Source: Dryocosmus kuriphilus (taxonomy: Eukaryota > Arthropoda > Insecta > Hymenoptera > Cynipidae). From it: a stretch of DNA of 64,000 nt. The notes under the pieces were generated by a model that saw nothing but the letters and a program-made list of their open reading frames with translations, was not told where the DNA came from and did no database searches. The position numbers were made by a program, and so were the translations under genes. The stretch covers positions 239,644,452 through 239,708,451 of the forward strand of contig CM076190.1 of the NCBI GenBank assembly GCA_038277395.1, given 5' to 3'. Each line of letters starts with the position of its first letter. Position 1 is the stretch's first letter. Of this stretch, positions 45,173-56,707 are shown in pieces.

Positions 45173-46925
45173 CTCATGTTGCATATATGCCAAGTATTAC
45201 TTTGCAGCTAAACGGAGACCAATATCAAATAATATCAAGAGAATTTACAAGGATTGTTTTGGGATTGATGTTGCTAACCAAGATAAAAAGTGGTCTCCAC
45301 ACGAAGTGTGTAGTGCTTGTTACACGATGATGACAAGATATGATTCCAAAAAAGAATCTGAAGTGAAGTTTGTGAAACCTGCATGTTGGCGAAAACCATT
45401 ATGTGACGAAGACTGTTATATCTGCATGACAAATGTAACAGGAATTAGCAGAAAAAAAATTCATCGTATTCAATATCCTGACGCACCAAACATGATAAGA
45501 CCAGTAGAGAAAAATGATGACATTGGCCATGAACTGGAAACTTCAATCAATTCTCCTGAAAGTATGTCAATCCGAAACGATTGCTATGTGGATGACGTTG
45601 AAGAACAGGAATCTTCAAGCGATGAAAGAGAGAGTGCAAGCAGTCAAAACTATGTAACTAGTGATCAAGACAAGGCTCCCAAAACTATAAGTCAAGAAGA
45701 GATGAATGATCTTGTGAGAGATTTAGGTTTACCTAAGGATAAAGCGGAATATTTAGCTTCATTCATGAAACAACACAACTGGCCATCTAAAGACACATGA
45801 GTATCATTTTACCGGAACAGAGAAGAAAACTTTAGAAAATATTTCGCGTTGATACAGGAACCTTCATTAGTGTATTGCAATGACGTGGAAGAGTTAATGA
45901 ATGAAATGCACACGGAAATATATAAAGGTGACGAATGGAGAATATTCATAGACTCCTCTAAGCAAAGTCTGAAGGTATTATTACTCTATAACACCAATGT
46001 ATATGCTCCAATACCAATAGCGCATTCAAACGTACTAAAGGAAGAATATAGTACATTGAAATTCATATTACAGACAATTAAATATTCTGAGCACAAATGG
46101 TTGATTTGCGGTGATTTTAAGATCTTAACTATATTGTTAGGACAACAAGCTGGATATACGAAACATCCTTGCTTTTTGTGTCTATGGAACAGTAGAGATC
46201 ACGCAAATCACTATGTTAAAAAAACATGGACGGACAGAACCTCTCTCCAGGCAGGTTCTGCAAACATGTTACACAAACAACTGGTTGATCGCAGTAAGGT
46301 TTTGCTTCCACCTCTCCACATCAAACTCGGCTTAATGAAGCAATTTGTTAAAACTTTGGATAAAGCTGTAAAATTCTTCAAAAAACTTAAAGAACTTTTT
46401 CCTCATCTTAGTGATGCAAAAATCACTCAAGTTATCTTCGATGGACCACAAATACGCAAACTAATGAGAGATGGTGACTTCATTTCTACAATGAATGACA
46501 AGGAAAAAGCAGCCTGGATAAGTTTTAAAGATGTTGTGGAGAATTTTCTTGGGAACCATAAAAGTGAAAACTACGAAGAAATAGTGGTTCAAATGATATC
46601 GAATTATAAGGAGCTAGGGTGTTTGATGAGTCTAAAGTTACACTATTTATACTCACATATAGATTACTTCCCAAACAATCTAGGAGATTTTAGTGAGGAG
46701 CAGGGGGAGAGGTTCCATCAAAACATGAAAACAATGGAAATGAGATATCAAGGTCGATGGGATGTCAATATGATACCTGATTACTGCTGGTCATTAAAGA
46801 GAGAAAGTAACAAGAACGGAGTAAAGCGTAAAAAGAAACCGCTCCTTAGATCTTTTGAGGACAAAAGGGTTAGATATCACAAAAAAAACAGTGAATCTAG
46901 TGATAACTCCCGAAATTCAATGTAA
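45144..46925 (+). CDS. Transposon-encoded protein, uncharacterised family, one frameshift
   Basis: Two blocks, 45144-45800 and 45849-46925, join through a single 1-2-nt shift near 45795. The N-terminal ~130 residues are Cys-rich (EVCSACYTM, CDEDCYICMTN), suggesting zinc binding. A C-terminal ~400-residue domain contains WLICGDFKIL, CFLCLWNSRDH, PLHIKLGLMKQF, HYLYSHIDYFP and SEEQGERFHQ. I recognise this as a protein type found in many copies in arthropod and cnidarian genomes. Its place inside long inverted repeats makes a transposase role likely, and the Asp of CGDFK and the Glu of EQGERFHQ are candidate catalytic residues (inference). The first codons come from an RTE fragment, and the first Cys pair is disturbed. 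Apart from the shift, ~570 codons are open, which is unusual in this window. Confidence 0.7.
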
Positions 46926-46959
46926 CGGTTTAGAAATTTTAACAAAAATCATATTAAAC

Positions 46960-47545
46960 AATTTCGTTTGACCCTGATACTCACCTAATGGGGTGAAAAT
47001 GATCCTAGAATCAAATTAAGCGATCTCAGAAACGTTTCAGAAGAGTGGCTTCCTTAGATTAAATGTTCTTTTCTCACTTTGAGACCGTAAGATGACCTTG
47101 ATCCTGACCTCTTGAGGTCAAATGAACCCTTTATTTGGATTAATCGACTAAGAAACGTATAAGAGTAGAGGTTTTCTTTAATTCAATGGTTTCTTAATTG
47201 TTGACCTTAGAATGACCTTAATCCCCACCTGATGGAGTCAAAATAACCCTGGATTCAGATTCAGCGACCCAGAAACGTCTTAGAGTAACAATTCACACTG
47301 ATTAGATCATTATTTCTCATCTTGACCTTGACTTGACGTTGGTACCGACCTTATCGGGTCAAAATGACCCCGGATTCGGATTCAGCGACCCTGAAAACGT
47401 CTTAGAGTAGAGGTTTTCTCCGATCTAACGGTTTTCTTGACTTTGACCTTGAATTGACCCTTATTCTGACCTGATGGGGTCAAACTGACCCCGGATTCGG
47501 ATTCAGCGACCTCAAAAACGTATGGGTATGGTGGTTTAGCTTGGG
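46960..47545 (-). repeat. ~115-bp subrepeats, right arm of unclassified element
   Basis: This is the inverted counterpart of 43972-44485, with units carrying 'ggattcggattcagcga' and 'ggggtcaaa'. Confidence 0.85.
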
Positions 47546-47577
47546 CTTCAGAAAATTTTTTTTTTTTTGTGGGGCTG

Positions 47578-48058
47578 TGTTATCTGTTTTTTCTATTTAT
47601 CTTTTTCACCTATTTAGAAGCAGCAAAAGCTTTTATAATAATTTTATTTTTTGCATTCTTCATTTTTGGTAATATTTAAACCAGCTTTCTCATCCACATA
47701 AAACAGTAATTTTTACACTTGTGTAGTTTAATAAATGTTTCATTTTCTATTAAGTACATTTATACACTCTCACCAACTTTCACTAGAATTAGTTAATAAT
47801 ACTCACTATTTTAATAAAACTGATTTGAACTGACTAGCCATACAAAAAGTATATATAGTCAAAACAAAATCAGCCATTTGTATTTTTCAGGTGCGAGTGG
47901 CGCGCCTCATACGCACGGGATGTTTGAACAAACTTCGTACTTCTGACAACAGAAAAGTGCACATTTTCGGATACACTAGTTTGGTCTCCTTACGTCTATT
48001 CTCCATGTAGAAGCTAATAAGTCTAAATAACTGCGCATCTATTTATAAAATTTGTTTT
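47578..48058. other. Transib interior, right of the nested element
   Basis: This is non-coding AT-rich sequence. 47888-48012 is the right arm of the inverted pair matched at 43630-43757. Transib inverted-repeat units begin at 48060. Confidence 0.5.
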
Positions 48059-48296
48059 CAACAATCACATTTGTCATGAAAGGACAATATAATTGAGAAA
48101 AGTATCACTAGCAAGACTAACAAAGTACGTTTGAAAAAAAATTTAACTGAAACACTTAAAAATTGCTCAAACTGTGCATTTGCTTATAAAATTTGTTTAT
48201 AGCAATCAAAAAATTGTTATGAAATGACAATATAATTGAAAAATCACTGCCACGTCCAACAAAGCACATTTTTACAAAAGTACCTCAAACAATGCC

Positions 48297-49340
48297 GTGT
48301 GTGATGTAACAATCAACAGAGGTGCTCCGGATGTTTTGACATGTGTGAAGTGTGGCATTATGATCCACTTGGCCTGCGCTAATGTTGGAATTTCCAAAGT
48401 TACGTACGATAATCTTAAAAAAGGCCAAATTGACTATTATTGTAAAAATTGCGCACTGACATCTAGTGCCACCTCTCTGTCGAAGGAAGTCACCTCTAAC
48501 CCAACCAGGCTAATTAATAAGAACCAGAAATCGGTAATTCTGCCTTGGTACCCCCCACCCATGTGTATACCACGGTAAATGCTACGTTTCTACCTTTAGA
48601 CCTCACCGATCTAATTCGAAAGGCAGTCTCGGACGGCCAAAGAGAAGCGCTTCCGCAATCAGAAGAGACCCTAATGCGGCTTAGTGAGTTTGAAAACCGT
48701 CAACAAGCTCTTAATGACAACCGAAATGCTACGCTCTCTGAAATCAAGTCAAATCTCACTGATAACACTAAACGTAACGATTCACTGGAAATAGGGACTG
48801 AAACAAATAAGGAGGAGACAAACCTAGTAAAAAAGGAAGCTAAGGTTCTAAAAACTAAAGTGGACACTTTGGAGCATGCGCTCAATGCCAATGAGCAAGC
48901 GGCTCTGAAGACTACGCTTGAAATTCATGGGCTCTTCATGAAGCAAAGTGAGGATCTCATGGTCACATTGACCTGGTTTGCTACGGTTCTTGATGTTCCC
49001 CTTCTCAAGGAGGAAGTGGTTAACGCTTATAGAGTAATTAAAGCTCCCTTACTTACCAACCCCTCCAACACTCCAATCATTGTTGCTGAGTTTGGTCGTC
49101 AAGAAATAAGTGACAAATTCATTGAGAGGCGCAAGGTGAAAAGGGATTTTTCGACTTCGAACCTTGGAAATACCTACAACGAGAAGAGACCTATTTTCCT
49201 TCGCGAAGCATTGACACCTCTCTGAGGGAAGATCTATGCCGTTGCTATCGGTCTTCGAAGAAACAAAGAAATCAAATATCTCTGGATATCTGGCGGCAGA
49301 TATTTTGTCGGAAGGAGAACGGCTCGCCGAGAATTCAGCT
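48297..49340 (+). pseudogene. LINE ORF1: PHD finger, coiled coil, nucleic-acid-binding domain
   Basis: The first block (48297-48578) has a Cys/His pattern of PHD type: TCVKCGIMIHLACA, then YYCKNC. The first Cys pair is cut by the 5' truncation. A shift near 48560 leads to the second block (48545-49225), with Glu/Lys-rich heptads (about residues 40-110) that predict a coiled coil. A domain with EIHGLFM...VVNAYRV and FLREALTP follows, which resembles L1 ORF1/FP-type single-strand nucleic-acid binders. After TGA at 49223 a further shifted block reads LWISGGRYFVGRR, the usual end of that domain. It is defective. Confidence 0.8.
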
Positions 49341-49853
49341 GATAAGTCTCCAGACTGTTGGGAAACTGGCATAGCAACGTCGGTCTAAGTATACTATGTT
49401 ACCTTTAATAGCGATTTTCTATATATATTCTTGGAACTTACACTAGGCTACCAATTTAGATCATAATAACTTGATTTTGTTAAATACACTTAGTCTATGC
49501 AGCTATAGTTGTATTAATTCGACTTTTGCTATCCATCTTGCAACATCTGATACTCCACCACTTTTTAGTTTACCCTTGATTGCGATTTTCCAGAGACATC
49601 TGTGAAATATATACTACGCTCTTAACTGTGATCATTTTAATTGGGTTTTGTTAGCAATACTTAGTTTATATAACTATAGCTGCTTTGAACGGTTTGTTCA
49701 GTTCGTCCTTATTTATTCTACACTATACGGATTTTCTGACTTAAAGGAGAAATCATGTTGCTTGTGCCGTATTTGAAATGGCTTACTGTTTCTGTCATTA
49801 TATACGGATGCTTGGGAAGTTTCTAATATTTTATTTGTTTCTTTTAATTTATC

Positions 49854-52800
49854 CATGGACACTTTAAGCATTTGCCATGTTAATGCTCAGTCTCTTTCGG
49901 CACATCTTCTATAATTTAAGCACTTTTTCAGTGCCTGTTCCTACCATACCATAGCTGTTTCTGAGACCTGGTTAACACCTAATTCACCCTATAGCTTCGT
50001 AGAACTTGAGAATTATACGTCCTTCCGGAGAGACAGAGATGAGAGAAGGGGTTGTGGAGTTTGCATTTTTTTGCATAATAGTCTTAGAGGATCCATGCTA
50101 GAAGTGAGTCCGTTGGCTACTTATTCTTCGACAGAATTCCTCTTTATTTAAGCTATGTCGTCCTCTGATAGTATTTTAGTGCACGTAGTATACAAACCAC
50201 CCAATACCTATTATTCCACGGAACTCAAATGTGTAATTTTCTCGCAAATTCCCAACTTCAGTAGCATCGTTCCTACGGGAGATTTTAACACCAACTTAAA
50301 CCTTTCCGGTAATCAACCTAAATATCTAACATCTTTAGCACACTCTTCAGGACTCTCAGTTGTACCCCATGCCTCAACCCACCACACTGACCATTCCAGT
50401 ATTTTCATTGACTTAATGATTTTTGATGGCATGGATAAGGTACTCTCTCACTCACAACATCCTATCCATTTTCCCTCCAACCACGACCTAATTAACATTA
50501 CTTATAAATTCTCCTACAATCTAGTCACAACGCGTACACAGAAAATCACGCGGAACATTACTAACATCGATGAACATAAATTCCATGAACATCTTATGAC
50601 CTTCGATTAGGAAAGAATTTTACTAGACATGGATTTTTTTCTTTTTTTTTTTTTGTTTGGTGGAGGAGGTGGTAGAAATCCTTTTGATGGACTGAGTCTG
50701 GGACTCGACCTGACGGCTCCTATTCACTAAAACCATCTCCTCCCCCGGCACTCAGACTATAAGTCCATTGTGCCAAACCGCATTTCCCGCAATCCGTTGT
50801 GGAACCAAGTCCCACCCCATGCATGTACAAAGGTCAGGCCCTGTGGTTTCAGAGCCCTAGACCCTTCCGTCTCCCTGTTCAAAGGGGTGCTCCTGGATCC
50901 CCTTCTCCTCCCACCCGCATGACGGGCGTGAGGAGTCGCTCCAGATGAAGTCCGTTGTTCCAAGACCCCTTGTGAGGAGCCCTGGCTGACCGGTGATTCT
51001 CTCCTTCGCCACCTTGGAGCCGTCCCCTTAGGAGCCGTCCCCTTTTGGCGATGGGTTAAAAGGTATGGCATAAGGACACTCGCCCTCGATATTCCAGGAG
51101 ACTATGCCATTACCCCCTGAAAGGATCGCTTCTTGGTCAGGGTCCCGCAGACCATAAACCCCCAGTTCCCCAGAGCAGCCGCATCTCACGATACAGTCCC
51201 TCTGGGTCACCTACTCCAGGTCGCTCGTCTGATTAAAGCCCTAAGCCCTCCCACCAACTACAAGGTCATGTGATCCCCAGGGAGGGTACTAGACATGGAT
51301 ATTAAGAGTAAAATCAACTCTTTGACTAATTACCTTAACTCCGCGTTCGACAAGTTTGCTCCTCTAGATGTTCCAAAAAATTTCATTAAAGCTGCTCCAT
51401 AGATCACACCCGAAATCAGAAACCTAATGAGGGAACGTGACAGCAAACGCCGATTTGCAAAAAGAACTAAAAGCAATGTCATTTAAGCTCAATTGCCTAG
51501 ACTCAGAAATCTAGTGCAAACTAAACTGAGAGATGCACAAAATCAATATAATTATAACGAAATTTCAAACAGAGACAAAAAAAAGAATATTTGGCATCTC
51601 CTTAGACGACTACACCTTATCGCCTCGAAGCATGCACCCACAGATAGTAATTTTCCTCCCAATGAACTATTAAAGTCTTTTTTTACATTTCCAATTCCCA
51701 ACCTATCCAATTTATCTCAATTTGCTCTACCTCAATCAACTTTTAATGACTGTGATTTTTTCTTCGAGGATATCGCACTCGAAATACTATTGGGAAAATT
51801 ACTTGGACTCAGATCGAATGCTCTTGGAACTGATGGAATTTCAATTAAAATGATTAAACTTGCTCTACCTATTATCTTTCCTGTCATTTTACATATTTAC
51901 AACGCCTCCCTTCGGGTTGATAATTTACCTGATAGATGGAGAAAGGCTGTTATTTGTCCAGTCCCTAAAATTACTAATCCTGCCTCTCCGAAAGACTTTC
52001 TTCTCATTTCTATACTGTGTCCACTATCTAAACCACTTGAAAAAATTGTCCATTCTCAACTTCCCAAGTTTCTCGTTGCCTCTAACACTATTGACCCGAT
52101 GCAATCAGGCTTCTGGGCGAGACATAGCACCCTTACTGCTTCACTTAAAGTTTCTAAGGATCTCAAAATTGCAATGGACAAAAGGGATATCACAATTGTT
52201 GTCCTGTTTGACTTCTCTAAAGCTTTTGATATGGTTAACCATAAATTACTATTACATAAGCTAAAGTCCCTATAACTGTCAATCTCTGTACTCAAATGGC
52301 TAGAATCCTATCTCAGTAACCGGTCTGATAGAGTTACTAACAGTAGTGGTGAACACCCTGATTGGTAGGTGGTCAGAAGTGGGGTCACTCAGGGCTCTAT
52401 TCTGGCTCCCCTCCTCTCTTATTTGTACAATTCTGACCTTGGAAGTATACTCAAACATTTTAACTACCATAAATATGCCGATGGCTTTGAACTCTACTTG
52501 TCGGGACCAATCTCCTCACTCAGTGGGTTATTGGTGCGAGTTCAGGAGGATATTGATCTGGTTACGTATTGGTCCAGTACTCCTGGACTAACTCTAAATC
52601 AGGGTAAAACTCAGGCAATAGTTGTTGGACCCTCCACCTCCCCTCCCGCGAAACTCTGTTGTCTCTTTCACACCTTCACATCAAGGGCTTTAACATCACA
52701 TTCTCTGAAGTAGTTAAGGATTTAGGGTATTTCCTGAACCGTACCTTGTCCTAGAAGGAACAGATATTGAACATCTCGAGGAAAACTTTTGTATAGTCCA

Positions 52801-53230
52801 TCAACTATAAAGAAAGAAGGATTCTCTTCCTAGTTCCACTCGTATTCTCTTAATTAAGAGTCTTATTTTTCCCCACTTTGACTATGGATGCGTAGTATAC
52901 GATGATCGAACAAACACCTTAAATTTATAACTTCAACGCGCGTTGAATGCTTGTGTTCACTTATTTATAATTTGCCTAAATATGAACATATATCTCCTTA
53001 CGGACAAAAGGCAGTTCTCTTAATGTAGCTAAGAGAAGACAATTTTTCATGGGTAATTTGCTGTAAACCATCTTTCACAACCAGGCTCCTCAGTACTTAT
53101 TTAACTTGTTCCAATTTATAGACAGAGACCAATCTTCACAGTCCAAGCTTCGTGAAGGAAAATTGATAATTAAGATTCCTTTGCGCAGAACATGCAAACT
53201 TGAAAGGAATAGTAAGAGTTGCCCGTTTAT
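49854..53230 (+). pseudogene. LINE ORF2: endonuclease and reverse transcriptase
   Basis: The apurinic-type endonuclease begins MDTLSICHVNAQSL at 49854 and continues with SETWL, the RRDRDERRGCGVCIF region, VYKPPNTYY and GDFNTN (about 50280), then SNHDLINITY. After the retroposon, RT motifs resume at 51493: DRWRKAVICPVPK, FDFSKAFDMVNHK (catalytic Asp present), GVTQGSILAPLLSYLY and YADG at 52474-52485, where YADD is expected. The second Asp is therefore lost. Several stops (e.g. 50152, 52273) also break the frame. Domain order and motifs fit the CR1/Jockey side of the LINE tree. Confidence 0.88.
50635..51286 (-). mobile_element. Poly(A) retroposon inside the LINE, 652 bp
   Basis: It is bounded by a perfect 14-bp duplication, TACTAGACATGGAT, at 50621-50634 and 51287-51300. 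The poly(T) at 50635-50653 marks the 3' end on the minus strand. It matches 10160-11387 end to end except for the ~580 bp duplicated or inserted in that copy. It interrupts the LINE ORF2 between endonuclease and RT and is the youngest insertion I can prove in the Transib nest. Confidence 0.93.
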
Positions 53231-54330
53231 GAAATAAACTGCCATCTGATGTTATAAATGCTTCTTCCCTGTATCACTTCAAAAATCTCTTTTTCAAATA
53301 TTTGTTCAATAACGCCAATCCTGCTCTTGAAATTACACACTGGTAAATACACAACCTCCAAAACTTCTACATTTACTCTTTGTAACTGTCTGTTGTTTTT
53401 GTGTTTGTTACCAATCACTGTGCTTAATCTAACAGGTCAATCTGCACCAGCATATATAGCTATTTTTATTATTTCTCCTAACGTCATCGAGGTCAACTTC
53501 ATTTACCTTATATACTTTATAAATTAGTTTTAAAATAAAATCACCTATCTAATAATGTTACCGATCCGATTTTGTACAATTTATCATCACATGTATTCTT
53601 TTGTTCATCAGAGGGTTATTTAGCCCTAGGGACTTTTTTCAATAAATAAAAATACAAATACAATAAATGCTCAAACTGCGCATTTGCTTATAAAATTTGT
53701 TTACAACCATAAGAAATATATTCCGTTTTGTCCTCATATGCTTTTATGTTACTTTAGATTGGATTAAAAACAAAAATCCATTAATAAATACTCAAAACCA
53801 CTCACAAATCAGCTACCATTGTTTATAACAATACAATTGTTAATAACAATTTATTAATTTATAATAGACTATTAGGTTGTATTTCGCGAATATTTATTTA
53901 TTGATTGAACACTAATATCAATCATTTTTAATTAATTTCGTGTTATTATAGAAACATTCTTAAATTTTACGACTTCTTCTCAACTTCGTATATAAATAAA
54001 GTAAACAATGATTTTTTTCAAATCGGCCTCAAAGGGTTCTCTTAAGAATATAGTTGTCTTTAACCTCTAAAAAGAAAATCTCAAATCGGTTTAAAATTGT
54101 AGCTGGAATCGTATTTGGAAAGTTTTTTCATCATTTGGCCCATGTCCGTTGTAGTAGCCATACTTCCATTTCGCTGTTGCCAAATATCTATTACGGTATC
54201 GAATCTAAGCAGGAATTGCTGCAAACGTAAAAAAATTTATTCTATGGGATAGGAGACGTGACTGATATTCTATATATTTCGATTGCAGCTTCAACAAGTT
54301 ACAAAATTTCTTGGATACGTGTAATCTGTA

Positions 54331-54553
54331 CCCAATGGGCGCGAATGTCCCGAGACGTTTTTAGGACATCCTACAAACGTCCTAAGTCAGGCCACGTAAT
54401 GTTCTAAAAACATAAATGTTCTAAAGACGTTTTTAGGACGTATTTGGAACATTGGATGTTTTTTTGGGGGTTCAAAAAGCGTCTTTTGAATTTTACGTCC
54501 TAAAAACGTCTTTAGGACGTTCTAAAAATGTCTTTAAGTTTCATGCCCGCTGG
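54331..54553 (+). mobile_element. ACGT-rich palindromic element, 223 bp
   Basis: The ends are CCCAATGGGCGCGAATG and the complement of CCAGCGGGCATGAAAC. Internal words are in the same order as in the 27-33-kb swarm, with a short deletion around 'tttttttggggg'. Confidence 0.8.
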
Positions 54554-55384
54554 ATAGATACGTCATATATGACGTTCCAGCGGAGAAGATTCGACAAAAC
54601 AATTAAATTGGAAACGCAATGATAACCGATGCGACGCCCAACGCTTTCCGACTAAAACTTTTCTATCTATACGATTTTTAGCTTGTTATAATAAAGTGAA
54701 AAATGTGGAAGAAGGATAAGAAGAAAATCGTAAGGTTTTATGGTGTGATTTCTGAAGGTATATCGTCAGTAGAACCCGAAAATTGGATGGGACACTTGTG
54801 AAGCGTATCATCCCTTTGGATTGTTTTTAGAATGTTTTTAGGACATTCCTGGAATGTTCATGGAGCTTGAACCTATTTCGGTCGAAGTTTTGCAAGTTTT
54901 GCTTCGGGATTTTCCATATGTTACGTTATTTTTGAGCGGTGAGGAGGTAGAGTGATTTTTACTTAAACTAACAGAGAATAAATAATGCGAGCTGTAAATT
55001 TTTTTCTTTCACTTTTGAATGTTTCTAAAACGTTTTTAGGACGTTCTCAGAACGTTCATGGAACTTGAACCGATTTTGATCGAAGTGTTGCTCACTGTAA
55101 TACTGTTATTATTTATATAGTACTGAAAAAGTTAACTACTTAAAAACATTATTTCAGTTTATGAAAGAAATAGAACAATTCGTAATATTTTTATTTAATA
55201 ATTTTTCTAAAGGCGACTTTTCCAACTTTTCCAATAAAGTTTACGAAAATGGAGCTTTTAGTACGACTTTCAAACTTTTCTGCCCACTGGGTATTCTTCA
55301 AAAACACGAAAAAGCTACGTTTTGCAAACGATCTTAAATTAAATATTCCATTCAAATCGGAATATCAATAAATAAAACAGTATC
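54554..55384 (-). repeat. ~340-bp tandem repeat T, inverted units
   Basis: From about 54660 to 55260 there are minus-strand versions of repeat T: 'gttcatggaacttgaacc' at 55048 and 54860, and 'cgggattttccatatgttacg' (written in parts) at about 54905, which again shows the uninterrupted DD41D target. The remainder is AT-rich. Confidence 0.65.
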
Positions 55385-55386
55385 TA

Positions 55387-56705
55387 CAGGATACGGCAGA
55401 GAAACTTTCTTTTTTGAAAAATAAGCCGAACGGCAAGGGGTGAATGTAAGGAGCTGGGAGGGGATGCGTCCGAGAAGTTGGTCCTCAATTTTTGTTTCCC
55501 CACAGCCAGTCTCGATCATGCTTTGGACGAGAGAGCATCGCGCGTTCGCCGTCGAGGCATACTTTGGCAATGGCCGCTCCATTGTCGCCACCCAACGTGC
55601 CTTTCGAGAGCGTTTCAATATTCCTCCTCGCAGTCCAATCCCCGGCCGGAATTCGGTTATTCCGTAGGTTATCGCATTTCAGGAGACTGGCAGCATCGTT
55701 AAACGCAGATTACGAGCTGTAAGATCGGCCAGGACTCCGGAAAATGTTGAGAGTGTGAGACAGTCCGTTTTGCAGTCCCTCCGACGTTCTGCTCGCAAAC
55801 ATACGGCTGCTCTGAGGCTTTCCGACCGAACTGTGAGACGAATCCTTCACAACGAACTTCAATTTCATCCGTAAGAACTGGCTGTTGTGCAGCAATTGAC
55901 TGACCGCGATTCCGTGGCCCGCCAAACTGCATGTGAAGCTCTCCTTGAAACCCTTCCCCACACGACGCCGTAACGTTCTTCAGCGACTAGACTCGCTTCC
56001 ACCTTACCGGCTGTGTTAATAAACAGAACATGCGCTATTGGAGTGCTGAAAATCCACGCGTACTTCACCAAACTCCTCTCCATTGTCAGCGTGTCATCGA
56101 TTGGTGCGCAATTTCATCGGTCGGGATCATTGGTCCTTATTTTTGTGAGGAAAACGAGCGCGTTTTCACGATGAATGCAGCTCGATACAGGGAGATGATC
56201 GAAGACTTTTTCCTTCCACATCTGGAAGAAATAGACGTCGGGGATGTGTTTTCAACGAGATGGAGCCACGGTGCACACAGCACGGGCCTCGATGGAATTG
56301 TTGAGGGAACACTTCCCTGGCCGCCTCATCTCTCTCAGAGGCGATCTCACTTGGCCGGCTCGCTCTCCAGATTTGGCTCCATGCGACTTCTTCCTATGGG
56401 GTTATTTGAAGTCTATCGTTTACAACGCTCGACCACGGACCCTCGCTCACCTGAAAACCAACAATCGGAACGCCATCGCCGAAATACCGGTGGATATGCT
56501 TCAGAGAGTGGCGAAAAACTTCAGAAATCGACTCAATCAGTGCATAGACAATAGCGGCTGTCACTTGACGGATGAAATTTTCAAAAGTGCATGAAAAAAA
56601 ATTTGATGGAGTGATCTGTAAGAGGGAAAAAGAGTTATACCGATACCTGGTATGGTTTCGTTTTTATTCACCTTTCAAAAAAGTAAGTTTCTCTGCTGCA
56701 CCCTG
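55387..56705 (+). mobile_element. Second DD41D family element (DUF4817-type HTH), 1.32 kb
   Basis: The ends are CAGGATACGGCAGAGAAACT and the complement of CAGGGTGCAGCAGAGAAACT. TA lies on both sides (55385-55386, 56706-56707). It is a short, arm-less relative of the 2.7-kb DD41D elements, with a distinct transposase lineage. Confidence 0.9.
55518..56594 (+). pseudogene. DD41D transposase with DUF4817-like HTH, broken
   Basis: The start MLWTREHRAFAVEAYFGNG (55518) and VATQRAFRERF are typical of the DUF4817 helix-turn-helix. After a shift, a second HTH region (LRLSDRTVRRILHNEL) follows. The first catalytic motif reads FFSD and then TAG at 55988. RYWSAENPR and CAISSVGIIGPYF lead to QRDGATVHTA (second Asp) and ARSPDLAPCDFFLWGYLK (third Asp). 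There are 41 residues between the last two, hence DD41D. The C-terminal block (56244-56594) is open. All three Asp codons are present but the frame has at least three breaks. Confidence 0.9.
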
Positions 56706-56707
56706 TA

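Larger units (their letters stand above)
43921..47577 (+). mobile_element. Unclassified 3.66-kb TIR transposon
   Basis: Inverted ends begin CAGCC(A/C)CA and extend inward for about 600 bp ('gaagcccaagctaaacca' and its complement). The right arm is 46960-47577. Each arm is built from about five direct ~115-bp units with 'cgctgaatccgaatccgggg' and 'tttgacccc'. Possible 5-bp target repeats are ATTAT (43915-43919) and GTTAT (47579-47583). One plus-strand gene fills the middle. I cannot assign a superfamily with confidence. It is nested inside the Transib element. Confidence 0.8.
48290..53661 (+). mobile_element. LINE with PHD-type ORF1 (CR1/Jockey-like)
   Basis: It is inserted in the right inverted repeat of the Transib element: 'tacctcaaaca' stops at 48290 and 'tgctcaaactgcgcat' resumes at about 53667. 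It has an ORF1 with a zinc finger and coiled-coil, an ORF2 with endonuclease and reverse transcriptase, and an A-rich tail ('aataaataaaaatacaaat'). The 5' end is truncated inside the ORF1 zinc finger. There is no clear target duplication. It carries its own inserted retroposon at 50635-51286. Confidence 0.88.
40583..54145 (-). mobile_element. Transib (RAG1-related) transposon, expanded by nested insertions
   Basis: The left end is CACAGTGGGGCATAATG (40583). The right end is the complement of the diverged GACATGGGCCAAATG (54145). The inward match continues for hundreds of bases: 'aatacgattc(t/c)(g/a)gctacaatttta', 'gatattagtgttcaatcaataaat' and 'gttataaacaa'. CACAGTG equals the RAG recombination heptamer, and Transib ends are known to resemble it. 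The minus-strand transposase relic lies at 41354-43041. Subtracting the inserts at 43921-47577 and 48290-53661 leaves ~4.5 kb. No clean 5-bp target duplication is visible. Confidence 0.75.
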
